From Sulfuritalea sp. (lineage in GTDB: Bacteria; Pseudomonadota; Gammaproteobacteria; Burkholderiales; Rhodocyclaceae): 64,000 bases of DNA. The stretch is taken from NCBI GenBank assembly GCA_016716965.1, contig JADJUP010000056.1, forward strand, positions 234,507-298,506. Reading direction: 5' to 3'. The notes below the pieces were generated by a model. The model saw nothing but the letters and a program-made list of their open reading frames with translations. It was not told where the DNA came from and did not search any database. The position numbers and the translations under genes are program-made. Within the stretch, counting starts at the first letter, position 1; every line of letters begins with the position of its first letter. Below, piece after piece: positions 17,184-31,571 of the stretch.

Positions 17184-18275
17184 TTGCAGATCGATGTCTC
17201 GGCCCTGAAGTCGATCTTTAACCCGAAGCTTCGTCCGCTGATCGGGGTCGACATCAGTTCGACCGCGGTAAAGATGGTCGAGTTGGTGGATGGCGGCAAA
17301 GGGCAGCCGCGCGTGGAGCGGTACGCCATTGAACCCCTGCCCAAGGATGCCGTGGTTGACGGCAATCTCGCGTCGGTCGATGCCGTTTCCGAAACCCTCT
17401 TGCGGTGCTGGAAGCGCCTTGGCACGTCTACCCGATATGTCGCCCTGGCTCTGCCTACCGCGGCGGTAATTACCAAGAAGATTACGCTACCGGCCAGCCT
17501 GCGCGAGCAGGAAATGGAAGTGCAGGTAGAGTCCGAGGCCAACCAGTACATTCCCTTCGCGCTGGAAGAGGTCAATCTCGACTTCCAGGTCATCGGACCG
17601 GCTCCATCGAGCCCCGACGATGTTGAGGTGCTGCTGGCGGCTTCGCGCAAGGAGAAGGTCGAGGACCGCGTGGCGGCAGCCGAGGTGGCCGAACTCAAGC
17701 CGGTGGTGATGGACGTCGAGGCCTACGCGACCCAGGCCGCCTATGAGTTGGTCACGATGCAGCTACCACAAGCGGGTGCGGGGCAAATCATAGCCCTGGT
17801 TGACGTCGGCGCGTCCGCCATGAAAGTCACCATTACCAAGGATAACCAGCAGCTATACGCACGCGAACAGGCGTTCGGCGGGTCGCAATTGACCGACGAG
17901 ATCATGCGTGCCTACGGGATGGGTGCGGAAGAAGCCGAAAACCTCAAGCGTTCCGGCACTCCACCGGACAACTACGAAGCCGAGATCCTGCACCCCTTCA
18001 TCGAAAATATGGCGCAGGAAGTTGCACGTGCCTTGCAGTTTTTCTTCACCTCGACACCGCACAATGAAGTGCATCACATCATCCTTGCCGGTGGTTCGGC
18101 ACTGATTCCGGGTGTTGCGGAAATTGTGGGCCAGCGCGCCAATGTGAATACCATCCTTGCCGACCCCTTTGCCGGAATGACCATTTCGCCACGCATCCGG
18201 GCCAAGCAACTGGCCGCTGATGCGCCTTCGCTCATGGTGGCCTGCGGGCTCGCTTTAAGGAAGTTCGATCAATGA
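17184..18275 (+). CDS. pilM: Type IV pilus assembly protein PilM
   Basis: 363 aa actin-like ATPase of the cytoplasmic side of the type IV pilus machine. The start is a TTG at 17184 with AAAGGA centred about 10 bases upstream. Visible motifs are the first phosphate loop LIGVDISSTAVKMVEL near residues 19-34, the second ALVDVGASAMKVTI, the adenosine motif ILAGGSALIPG, and the family segment EQEMEVQVESEANQYIPF. Its stop overlaps the pilN start (ATGA). PilM binds the short N-terminus of PilN. Confidence 0.95.
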   Translation: MQIDVSALKSIFNPKLRPLIGVDISSTAVKMVELVDGGKGQPRVERYAIEPLPKDAVVDGNLASVDAVSETLLRCWKRLGTSTRYVALALPTAAVITKKITLPASLREQEMEVQVESEANQYIPFALEEVNLDFQVIGPAPSSPDDVEVLLAASRKEKVEDRVAAAEVAELKPVVMDVEAYATQAAYELVTMQLPQAGAGQIIALVDVGASAMKVTITKDNQQLYAREQAFGGSQLTDEIMRAYGMGAEEAENLKRSGTPPDNYEAEILHPFIENMAQEVARALQFFFTSTPHNEVHHIILAGGSALIPGVAEIVGQRANVNTILADPFAGMTISPRIRAKQLAADAPSLMVACGLALRKFDQ

Positions 18276-18838
18276 TCCGGATCAATCTCCTTCCCCACCG
18301 CGAAGAGAAACGCAAAGCGAGGCGTCAGCAGTTCTATGTTCTGATGGGGCTGGTCTCCGTGCTGGCCGCCGTGATCTGGTTCCTTGGGTATTCGCTGATC
18401 AGCCGCGAGGCGGCTCTGCAGAATGAAAAGAACGAGTTCCTCAAGAAGGAAATCGCCAGTCTCAACAAGGAAATCAGCGAAATCAAGAAGATTCAGGAGC
18501 AGACCAACGCGTTGCTGTCGCGCAAGCGAGTGATTGAGGCCCTGCAAGCCAACCGTACCGAGACTGTTCACCTGTTCAACGAACTGGCCAAGCAGGTTCC
18601 GGAAGGCATTTACCTGCGCACCCTGGTGCAGACGGGGCCGAAGATCGTGCTTTCGGGATACGCACAATCGAATGCACGAATAACTACCTTGATGAACAAT
18701 CTCGACGAATCGCCGCTTCTTGAGGCGTCGACGCTGGTTGAAACCAAGGCGGAGACCGTGGTCGGTCGCCGGCTCAATGCCTTCAGCATCACGACGATGA
18801 TCACGCGCCAGACCGCGCAGGCCCCGGGGAAGAAATGA
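18272..18838 (+). CDS. pilN: Type IV pilus inner-membrane protein PilN
   Basis: 188 aa. The cytoplasmic PilM-binding motif is at the very start (MIRINLLPHREEKRKARRQQF), followed by one membrane helix (residues 24-44), a coiled coil (ALQNEKNEFLKKEIASLNKE) and a periplasmic ferredoxin-like domain. It forms the alignment subcomplex with PilO and PilP. Overlaps pilM and pilO by 4 bases each. Confidence 0.94.
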   Translation: MIRINLLPHREEKRKARRQQFYVLMGLVSVLAAVIWFLGYSLISREAALQNEKNEFLKKEIASLNKEISEIKKIQEQTNALLSRKRVIEALQANRTETVHLFNELAKQVPEGIYLRTLVQTGPKIVLSGYAQSNARITTLMNNLDESPLLEASTLVETKAETVVGRRLNAFSITTMITRQTAQAPGKK

Positions 18839-19590
18839 TGAAGCTGCCCTCCCTTAAAGACCTGTTCAAACGCAAATCGGCCGCCGAGAAGCTGGCGGAA
18901 AAGCATTCGGCCAAGGTGGAGCCGGCCGCGCCAAAGGCACCGCTGATTGACTTCCAGCAACTGGCGATGGACTTCAAGACCCTGGACCCCAAGGATCCGG
19001 GCTTGTGGCCACTGGCGCCGAGAATTGTCATTCTTCTGGGCTTGTTCATTGCGCTGATGGCCACTGCCTGGGGATTTGGCGCACTTGGCTGGAGCGTGCA
19101 ACTGGAAGATCTGGAAGCGAAGCGTGCCGAAGAGGTCAAACACAAGGAAGAATGGCTGAACAAGAAGCGGCAGGCGGTGAACCTGGACGAATATCGGCGC
19201 CAGCTGGCCGAAATCGATCGGTCCTTCGGTGCGTTGCTGAAGCAGTTGCCGAACAAGGCAGAGATGGGTGACATGCTGGTCGACATCAACAAGGCAGCAC
19301 AAGGCAGGGGCTTGCTGGTAGAGCTCTTCAAGCCGGGTGGCGAGGCGCCCAAGGAGTTTTATGCGGAAGTGCCGATTGCGCTCAACCTGACCGGCACGTA
19401 TCACGATATCGGCGGCTTCACCGGGGATATCGCGAAACTGCCCCGCATCGTCACGCTCAACGATATCGGCATGACTGCGAATCCAAACGGAACACTGGCC
19501 ATGCGGGCGACGGCCAAGACATTCCGCTATCTTGACGAGGGCGAGATCGCCAACCAGAAGAAGAAGGCTGTCAAGGGAGGCAGGAAATGA
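18835..19590 (+). CDS. pilO: Type IV pilus inner-membrane protein PilO
   Basis: 251 aa. It has a cytoplasmic N-terminus of about 65 residues, one membrane helix (IVILLGLFIALMATAWGFGA), a coiled coil and a periplasmic domain (KPGGEAPKEFYAEVPIALNLTGTYHDIG). It dimerises with PilN. Two adjacent ATG codons (18835 and 18838) are possible starts. The N-terminal extension before the helix is longer than in many PilO proteins. Confidence 0.94.
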   Translation: MMKLPSLKDLFKRKSAAEKLAEKHSAKVEPAAPKAPLIDFQQLAMDFKTLDPKDPGLWPLAPRIVILLGLFIALMATAWGFGALGWSVQLEDLEAKRAEEVKHKEEWLNKKRQAVNLDEYRRQLAEIDRSFGALLKQLPNKAEMGDMLVDINKAAQGRGLLVELFKPGGEAPKEFYAEVPIALNLTGTYHDIGGFTGDIAKLPRIVTLNDIGMTANPNGTLAMRATAKTFRYLDEGEIANQKKKAVKGGRK

Positions 19591-20111
19591 AGCCTAATGC
19601 CCTCCTGATGATGATGCTGTTGATCCTGGCGGGATGTGCGGCCGAGCAACACCAGGATCTCCGGGAATGGATGCGCGAGGAAGCAAAGACGATGAGGGGC
19701 AAAGTCGCCCCCTTGCCGGAAATCGCGGCCTTTCCGGTCGTCGCCTATGAAACCGAAACGCTCACGCCACCCTTCGCATCCGGCAAGATCGTGACCCTTG
19801 AGGCAGTGGCGGACAAGACCGCACCGGATAGGTCGAGGCCGCAACAACCCCTGGAGCTTTTCCCGATCGAAGATCTCAAGGTCATGGGCATCATCATGGC
19901 GGGTCCGGTGCCCTACGCACTGATCCAGACGCCACCGCCCAATAAGCCCAAACACGTGAGAGTCGGGGAGTACATGGGCCGCAGCTTCGGCAGAATCACT
20001 CAGATTTCCAGGGATAGCGTTACGGTGCTTGAAACCGTCAAGGACGCGAACGGCGCATGGGTCGCGCAGGAGAAGGTGCTCATGGTGCCGAACGAAGGAG
20101 GACGTAAATGA
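19587..20111 (+). CDS. pilP: Type IV pilus lipoprotein PilP
   Basis: 174 aa lipoprotein. The signal peptide ends LLILAGCAAE with the lipid-carrying cysteine near residue 16. A flexible linker is followed by the beta-sandwich domain (LELFPIEDLKVMGIIMAGPVPYALIQTP, VRVGEYMGRSFGRITQI). It links PilNO in the inner membrane to the PilQ secretin. It overlaps pilO and pilQ by 4 bases. Confidence 0.94.
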   Translation: MKPNALLMMMLLILAGCAAEQHQDLREWMREEAKTMRGKVAPLPEIAAFPVVAYETETLTPPFASGKIVTLEAVADKTAPDRSRPQQPLELFPIEDLKVMGIIMAGPVPYALIQTPPPNKPKHVRVGEYMGRSFGRITQISRDSVTVLETVKDANGAWVAQEKVLMVPNEGGRK

Positions 20112-22339
20112 ACAAACTTAAATTTGCCGCGCTGGCCATGCTGGGCTTCTGCCTTGGTGTTTCGGCCCACTCGTTCGCGGCCGAAAACTCCATCAAGCAG
20201 GTTCAGGTCAGGCGCGACGGCGATCAGGTGTTGCTCAAGGTCCAGATGGCTGCTCCGCTGAAGGCGTTGCCTGGCAACTGGAGCGTGGTGGAACCACCGC
20301 GCGTCGTGATCGATTTCCCGGAGACGGATAATCAATCCGGCAAGACCGTCCAACAGGTTTCCGAGGGAGACCTCCGCAGCCTGAACCTGGTTCAGACCGA
20401 CAAACTGACCCGGTTGGTGTTGAATCTCTATCGTCCGACCAAGTTTTCGACCGAAATTGTCGGCGACGCGCTGTTCATCAAACTTCAGGCGCAGGGCGTG
20501 CAGGCCAATCAGGAGCCTGCTCCCAGCGTCTATCAGCCAGCCCCTGTGGCAAGCAATGCGGCGGCGAAATCACCCCAGGCGGCGGATACCGCGGCCGTGC
20601 GCGACATCCTTTTTCGGCGCGGCGAAGATGGCCAGGCATCCATCACGGTGGATCTGACGGATGGCACCGCACCGATCGACATTCGTCGCTCGGCGACGGG
20701 TATCACCGTGGAATTGCGCGACGTTGAAATCCCGGAACGCCTGCAGAACCGCCGTGACGTAAACGACTTCGCGACGCCGGTGACCACGATTACCTCGCGT
20801 GCGGACGGAACCACGACCCGCATGGAAATTGCTGCGCGGGGTCGTTGGTTCCACCAAGCCCATTTGACGAACAACCAGCTCAACATCGAAGTCAAACCCA
20901 TTCCCGCTGACGAGGCAAACAAGCTGGTTCAGACAGGGCAGCAGGGCCAGAAGGTTTCGATCAACTTTTTCAACGCCGACGCGACGATGGTGCTGCGGAC
21001 CCTTGCCGACATTTCCGGGAAGAATGTCCTGATTGATCCCTCGCTGAACGGACGCGCGGTTACCGCGAACCTCGACAATATTCCCTATGACCAGGCGCTG
21101 GAAATCATCATGGCCCAGGTGAATGCGGGCATGCGGGTGCGTAACGATGTGGTTTTGTTTGGTGACCGGGCGGTTCTGCAGCGACGCGACCAGGACACGG
21201 CTGACGAACTTGCGCGCGCCAGCGACATTGCGCCGCTGGTGGCCGAAACCTTCAAGCTGAGTTATGTCAAGGCGGCAGATATTGTTTCACTGGTAAACAC
21301 GAGCTTTGCCCCGAATGCAGCGGGTGCCGCAGCGGCACCCGCTGCTGGCGCGGCACCGGCGGCAGGAGCGCCTGCCGCGGGCGCCGCTCCAGGCGGAGCC
21401 AACAAGGGGATGCTTACCGCGCGTGGGGGAATTTCGATCCACGACGCGACCAATCAGGTGTTCGTGCGCGATACGGCGGCCGTAATCGAAGCGATACGGG
21501 AAATCATCCGCACGGTAGATATTCCGCCCAAGCAAGTTCTGATTGAAGCACGCATCGTTGAGGCGTCGACAGGATTTACCAATTCACTCGGTATGCGACT
21601 GCGCGTAGCCGACGCGTCGGTCTTGAGCAACGGTGGCTATCAGGTGCCGGGCACGCAAACTACGCGAGCGGTGTTAGGTACGACGGCCGGATTCACCAAC
21701 GTGGATACCTTTGGTGCCGCCGCCGTGCCCGCCTTGGCAAGGTCATCAACGAATATCTTCCAGCCGAGCTATGCGTTGGCAGCGGCTGCCAATATCGGCC
21801 TGATGCTGTTCAACAATGCCGGAACGAAATTACTGGCGCTCGAGTTGCAGGCGGCCGAGCAGGATACGCGCAACAAGACCATATCTTCGCCGCGCATCGT
21901 TACCCTAAACCGCAAGGCGGCGACAATCAACAACACCCAGCAGGTGACGATCCTGACGGGCGTGAATGCCACAACCGGCCTGCCGATCTACCAAACGTTC
22001 TCGGCACCGCTTACCTTGGGCGTAACACCGTCGGTCAATCCGGACAATAGAATCAGCCTGGAACTCAATATTGCCAAGAGTACGATTACCAACGCGAACA
22101 CAGGTAGTCTCGACACCAACACGGTTACCACAAATGTGATCGTGGAAAATGGTGGGACGGTGGTCATAGGTGGCTTCGCCAGAGAGGCCGAGATCCAGAC
22201 CCAGGACCGCGTTCCATTTCTCGGTGACCTGCCTTATGTTGGTTTCCTGTTCAAGACCACGAGCAAAAACCAGTCACGCAGCGAATTGCTGGTATTCATT
22301 ACGCCGCGCATCATCAGCGAAAGTCTGGCGCAGCGGTAA
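20108..22339 (+). CDS. pilQ: Type IV pilus secretin PilQ
   Basis: 743 aa outer-membrane secretin through which pili leave the cell. Order of parts: signal peptide (residues 1-24), two AMIN domains that bind peptidoglycan, STN-like N0 domain (INFFNADATMVLRTLADISGKNVLIDPS), N1 domain, an Ala/Pro/Gly linker near residues 400-430, and the secretin barrel ending VFITPRIISESLAQR. The low-complexity linker (repeated AAPAAGA) sits inside the N1-to-barrel region. Last gene of the pil operon. Confidence 0.94.
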   Translation: MNKLKFAALAMLGFCLGVSAHSFAAENSIKQVQVRRDGDQVLLKVQMAAPLKALPGNWSVVEPPRVVIDFPETDNQSGKTVQQVSEGDLRSLNLVQTDKLTRLVLNLYRPTKFSTEIVGDALFIKLQAQGVQANQEPAPSVYQPAPVASNAAAKSPQAADTAAVRDILFRRGEDGQASITVDLTDGTAPIDIRRSATGITVELRDVEIPERLQNRRDVNDFATPVTTITSRADGTTTRMEIAARGRWFHQAHLTNNQLNIEVKPIPADEANKLVQTGQQGQKVSINFFNADATMVLRTLADISGKNVLIDPSLNGRAVTANLDNIPYDQALEIIMAQVNAGMRVRNDVVLFGDRAVLQRRDQDTADELARASDIAPLVAETFKLSYVKAADIVSLVNTSFAPNAAGAAAAPAAGAAPAAGAPAAGAAPGGANKGMLTARGGISIHDATNQVFVRDTAAVIEAIREIIRTVDIPPKQVLIEARIVEASTGFTNSLGMRLRVADASVLSNGGYQVPGTQTTRAVLGTTAGFTNVDTFGAAAVPALARSSTNIFQPSYALAAAANIGLMLFNNAGTKLLALELQAAEQDTRNKTISSPRIVTLNRKAATINNTQQVTILTGVNATTGLPIYQTFSAPLTLGVTPSVNPDNRISLELNIAKSTITNANTGSLDTNTVTTNVIVENGGTVVIGGFAREAEIQTQDRVPFLGDLPYVGFLFKTTSKNQSRSELLVFITPRIISESLAQR

Positions 22340-22350
22340 GCCGAAAAATC

Positions 22351-22371
22351 CCCGGGGGCAAGGCCCCCGGG
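22351..22371. terminator. Strong GC hairpin after pilQ
   Basis: A perfect 9-bp stem, CCCGGGGGC paired with GCCCCCGGG, with a 3-base loop, starting 11 bases after the pilQ stop. No T-run follows on the plus strand. On the minus strand the hairpin is followed by GATTTTTC, so as an intrinsic terminator it would fit antisense transcription better. It may still pause or stabilise the pil mRNA 3' end. Confidence 0.45.
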
Positions 22372-22483
22372 CATCGTGCCGGCCGGCACAGTTATCAGGA
22401 AATGCCTCCTACAGTATTTGACGCGCTCCACCGGCGATGCCGCGTTCTATCGTCCTCCTGATTCTGAAGGCTACAATCAAGCC

Positions 22484-23011
22484 GTGAGCACTACGAATAA
22501 CATCTACCTCGTCGGCATGCCGGGGGCGGGAAAAACCACGATTGGCCGTCAGCTTGCGCGTCGGTTGCAACGTACATTTGTCGATGCCGACCATGAGATC
22601 GAAACCCGAACCGGAGTCAGGATCCCGCTGATTTTCGATATCGAGGGTGAGCAGGGATTTCGCGACCGCGAGGCGAAGGTGATTGCCGATCTCGCCGGCG
22701 CTACAAATCTGATCGTCGCCACCGGAGGGGGCGCGGTACTGAGGCCTGAAAACAGGGCCGCGCTGAACAAGAGCGGTACAGTCGTCTATTTGCAGGCCGC
22801 ACCCAGGTTGTTGTTCGAGCGAACCCGCCTCGACCCCAACCGCCCCTTGCTGCAGGTTGAGAATCCGATGCAAAAAATCGAGGAACTCTTTGCCCAGCGC
22901 GATCCGCTCTATCGTGAAGTCGCTGACATTGTCGTAAGCAGCCTTGGTGGCAGCATCAGCCATCTCGTTAAACAGCTTGAACGTGAATTGCAGAAGCGAT
23001 GCGCCGCCTGA
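22484..23011 (+). CDS. aroK: Shikimate kinase
   Basis: 175 aa from a GTG at 22484; upstream in-frame codons to 22376 are not family-like and cover the pilQ hairpin. Walker A GMPGAGKTT, shikimate-binding DADHEIE and GFRDREA, the GGGAV loop and the lid RTRLDPNRPLL are all present. It phosphorylates shikimate in aromatic amino acid synthesis. Gene order pilQ-aroK-aroB is widely conserved in beta- and gammaproteobacteria. Confidence 0.94.
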   Translation: MSTTNNIYLVGMPGAGKTTIGRQLARRLQRTFVDADHEIETRTGVRIPLIFDIEGEQGFRDREAKVIADLAGATNLIVATGGGAVLRPENRAALNKSGTVVYLQAAPRLLFERTRLDPNRPLLQVENPMQKIEELFAQRDPLYREVADIVVSSLGGSISHLVKQLERELQKRCAA

Positions 23012-24093
23012 ACGTAGAACTCGCAGCCCGCAGCTATCCGATTCTGATCGGACGCGGCCTGTTGGGCCGCGCCGAGCTATTGCTCGATCACCTGCGCTCA
23101 CCTCGTGTCGCGCTGGTCAGCAATGTCACCGTCGCGCCCATTTATGGCAACGCGTTCATCAAGGCGCTGGAAAGAGTCGGCGTTGGCGTCACGGCGATCA
23201 TATTGCCGGATGGTGAGGTGTACAAGAACTGGGAATCCCTGAACCGCATTCACGATTCGCTACTTGCTGCTCGTTGCGACCGGGCAACCACCATTGTCGC
23301 CATCGGCGGCGGCGTAATTGGCGACCTGGCAGGATTCGCCGCCGCGACCTACCAACGCGGCGTTCCGTTCATCCAGATTCCGACAACGCTCCTGTCTCAG
23401 GTCGATTCGTCCGTGGGTGGAAAGACAGGCATCAATCACGAGCGTGGCAAAAACATGGTCGGGGCCTTCTGGCAACCGCAGTTGGTGCTTGCCGATACCG
23501 ACACCCTGCAAACCTTGCCACCGCGCGAGCTATCGGCAGGATTGGCAGAGGTCATCAAGTATGGCCTGATCCGTGACCTGCCGTTCCTCGACTGGTTGGA
23601 GACGCACATGGACGGACTCATGGCGCGCGACGGGGATCTGTTGGCGGAGGCCGTGGAGCGTTCCTGCGCCAACAAGGCCGAGGTCGTTGCCGCTGACGAA
23701 TTCGAGACGGCAAAGGATGGCGGCCGTGCCTTGCTCAACCTCGGCCATACATTCGGTCATGCCATCGAAACCGGCATGGGCTACGGCGAGTGGCTGCACG
23801 GCGAGGCGGTCGCCGCCGGCACCGTGATGGCCGCAGAGCTTTCCCGGCGCCTGGGTTGGATCGGGCAGGCCGACGTCGAGCGCATCGTCGTGCTGTTGAA
23901 GCGGGCAGAACTGCCTGTGCGCGGCCCCGACCTGGGTGCCGACCGGTACCTTGAATTGATGTCGCACGATAAAAAAGTGATAGCTGGCAACTTGCGCCTG
24001 GTCCTGCTCAGGCGATTGGGCGACGCGGTGACGAGCGCCGATGCGCCCCGCAAGGAGATCGTCGCCGCGATCGAAGCCTGCAGTCATGCCTGA
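22999..24093 (+). CDS. aroB: 3-dehydroquinate synthase
   Basis: 364 aa NAD- and metal-dependent enzyme of the shikimate pathway. Visible are the NAD-binding glycines (AIGGGVIGDLAGFAAATYQRG), QIPTTLLSQVDSSVGGKTGIN, and metal-ligand histidines in NLGHTFGHAIE and GEWLHGEAVAAG. The start overlaps the end of aroK by 13 bases. A copy of the dispersed repeat lies inside, coding VGVGVTA near residue 60. Confidence 0.95.
   Translation: MRRLNVELAARSYPILIGRGLLGRAELLLDHLRSPRVALVSNVTVAPIYGNAFIKALERVGVGVTAIILPDGEVYKNWESLNRIHDSLLAARCDRATTIVAIGGGVIGDLAGFAAATYQRGVPFIQIPTTLLSQVDSSVGGKTGINHERGKNMVGAFWQPQLVLADTDTLQTLPPRELSAGLAEVIKYGLIRDLPFLDWLETHMDGLMARDGDLLAEAVERSCANKAEVVAADEFETAKDGGRALLNLGHTFGHAIETGMGYGEWLHGEAVAAGTVMAAELSRRLGWIGQADVERIVVLLKRAELPVRGPDLGADRYLELMSHDKKVIAGNLRLVLLRRLGDAVTSADAPRKEIVAAIEACSHA
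23169..23195 (-). repeat. Dispersed 27-bp repeat, copy L (inside aroB)
   Basis: On the minus strand: GCCGT, seven bases, then ACGCCGACTCTTT (one mismatch to the core). The plus strand codes RVGVGVTA in aroB. Confidence 0.65.
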
Positions 24094-25210
24094 TCTTGCA
24101 CCCTATGCGGTCGGTGACGGCAACAGTCACGGTCGTGCGTTCGCGGAACCTCGCCCGAAGGCGCGCAGCGAATTCCAGCGCGACCGCGACCGCATCGTGC
24201 ACTCGACGGCCTTCCGCCGCCTCGAATACAAGACCCAGGTTTTCGTCAACCACGAAGGCGACCTGTTTCGTACCCGGCTGACGCACAGCATAGAAGTCGC
24301 CCAGATTGCGCGTTCGATAGCGCGAGCGCTGCGCCTGAACGACGATCTGGCAGAGGCCATCGCCCTGGCACATGATCTCGGCCACACGCCTTTTGGCCAC
24401 GCCGGACAGGACGCACTCAACGAATGCATGCGGGAACATGGTGGTTTCGAGCACAACCTGCAAAGTCTGCGCATCGTCGATCGCCTGGAAGAGCGCTATG
24501 GCGCTTTCGATGGGCTCAACCTGATGTTCGAAACGCGCGAGGGCATCCTCAAGCATTGCTCGCCGGCACGTGCCCGCCAACTCGGCGACCTAGGCCGGCG
24601 GTTTATCGAGGGGAGCAGCCCATCGCTCGAGGCGCAGATATGCAATCTTGCCGACGAGATCGCCTACAACAACCACGACGTCGACGATGGCCTGCGTTCA
24701 GGCGTGCTGACCCTGGAGCAGTTGCAGGAGATTTCCCTGTTCGCCCGCCACGCTGCCGAGGTGGATGCGGAATTTCCGGAGATTGCCGGGCGCCGCCGGG
24801 TGCATGAAACCATACGACGCATGATCGACGCGCAGGTGACCGACCTTCTCGCCGAATCCGCGCGATGCATCTCGAAAGCAGCACCCAATAGCCTGGAAGA
24901 CGTGCATCGCGCGCCCGAAATGATCGATTTCACGCCGGCAATGAAAGACGAGAATCGGGCGCTGAAGAGTTTTCTGCGTGAGAATCTTTACCACCACTAT
25001 CAGGTGTTGCGCATGACCACCAAGGCGCGGCGCGTGATTCAGGAATTGTTCAACGCCTTCGTCGATAATCCCCGCCTCCTGCCGCCCCAATACCGTGATC
25101 TTGCAGCACACGAGGGAATTGCCCGCGCGACGGCGGACTACATTGCCGGAATGACCGACCGCTATTCGATGAAGGAGCATCGACGACTGTTTTCAGTGGG
25201 CGAATACTAG
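24086..25210 (+). CDS. dgt: Deoxyguanosinetriphosphate triphosphohydrolase-like protein
   Basis: 374 aa HD-domain phosphohydrolase. The metal ligands are in RLTHSIEVAQIARSIARAL and AHDLGHTPFGHAGQ (HD motif), with a later aspartate in CNLADEIAYNNHDVDDGLR. The family hydrolyses dNTPs to nucleoside and triphosphate. The ATG at 24086 overlaps the aroB stop; an ORF start at 24041 would overlap further. The aroB-dgt order is conserved in betaproteobacteria. Confidence 0.92.
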   Translation: MPDLAPYAVGDGNSHGRAFAEPRPKARSEFQRDRDRIVHSTAFRRLEYKTQVFVNHEGDLFRTRLTHSIEVAQIARSIARALRLNDDLAEAIALAHDLGHTPFGHAGQDALNECMREHGGFEHNLQSLRIVDRLEERYGAFDGLNLMFETREGILKHCSPARARQLGDLGRRFIEGSSPSLEAQICNLADEIAYNNHDVDDGLRSGVLTLEQLQEISLFARHAAEVDAEFPEIAGRRRVHETIRRMIDAQVTDLLAESARCISKAAPNSLEDVHRAPEMIDFTPAMKDENRALKSFLRENLYHHYQVLRMTTKARRVIQELFNAFVDNPRLLPPQYRDLAAHEGIARATADYIAGMTDRYSMKEHRRLFSVGEY

Positions 25211-25390
25211 GCCCTGCACAGAAGTGCGTCATATCCGGCCGCGCCCCGGAACCGGTGCTGGTGGAAATCCGAAATCGCTGGACGTGGTTTGGCAGCGTTG
25301 GCCGGATGTGATGTTGCGTTGCAGCGTATTGAATTCAACCGCCAATGGCGGTATATTTACACGCGTGTCCGTTGTCCGTGCGGACCATCC

Positions 25391-25423
25391 AAGGCCGGGG
25401 AGAGGCATCACCCCGGCTTTTTT
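25391..25423 (+). terminator. Rho-independent terminator before gltB
   Basis: GCCGGGG (25394-25400) pairs with CCCCGGC (25411-25417) around a 10-base loop and is followed directly by TTTTTT (25418-25423), with AAG upstream able to extend the stem. It lies 180 bases after dgt and 49 bases before gltB. It should end the pilM-to-dgt transcript, or act as an attenuator in a gltB leader if transcription starts upstream of it. Confidence 0.75.
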
Positions 25424-25471
25424 GCCGGCCGCCTCCGGCGTGTGCCGGTCGCATTACCGAGGAAGATAACG

Positions 25472-31564
<6,093 letters not shown>

Positions 31565-31571
31565 GTTCGCC

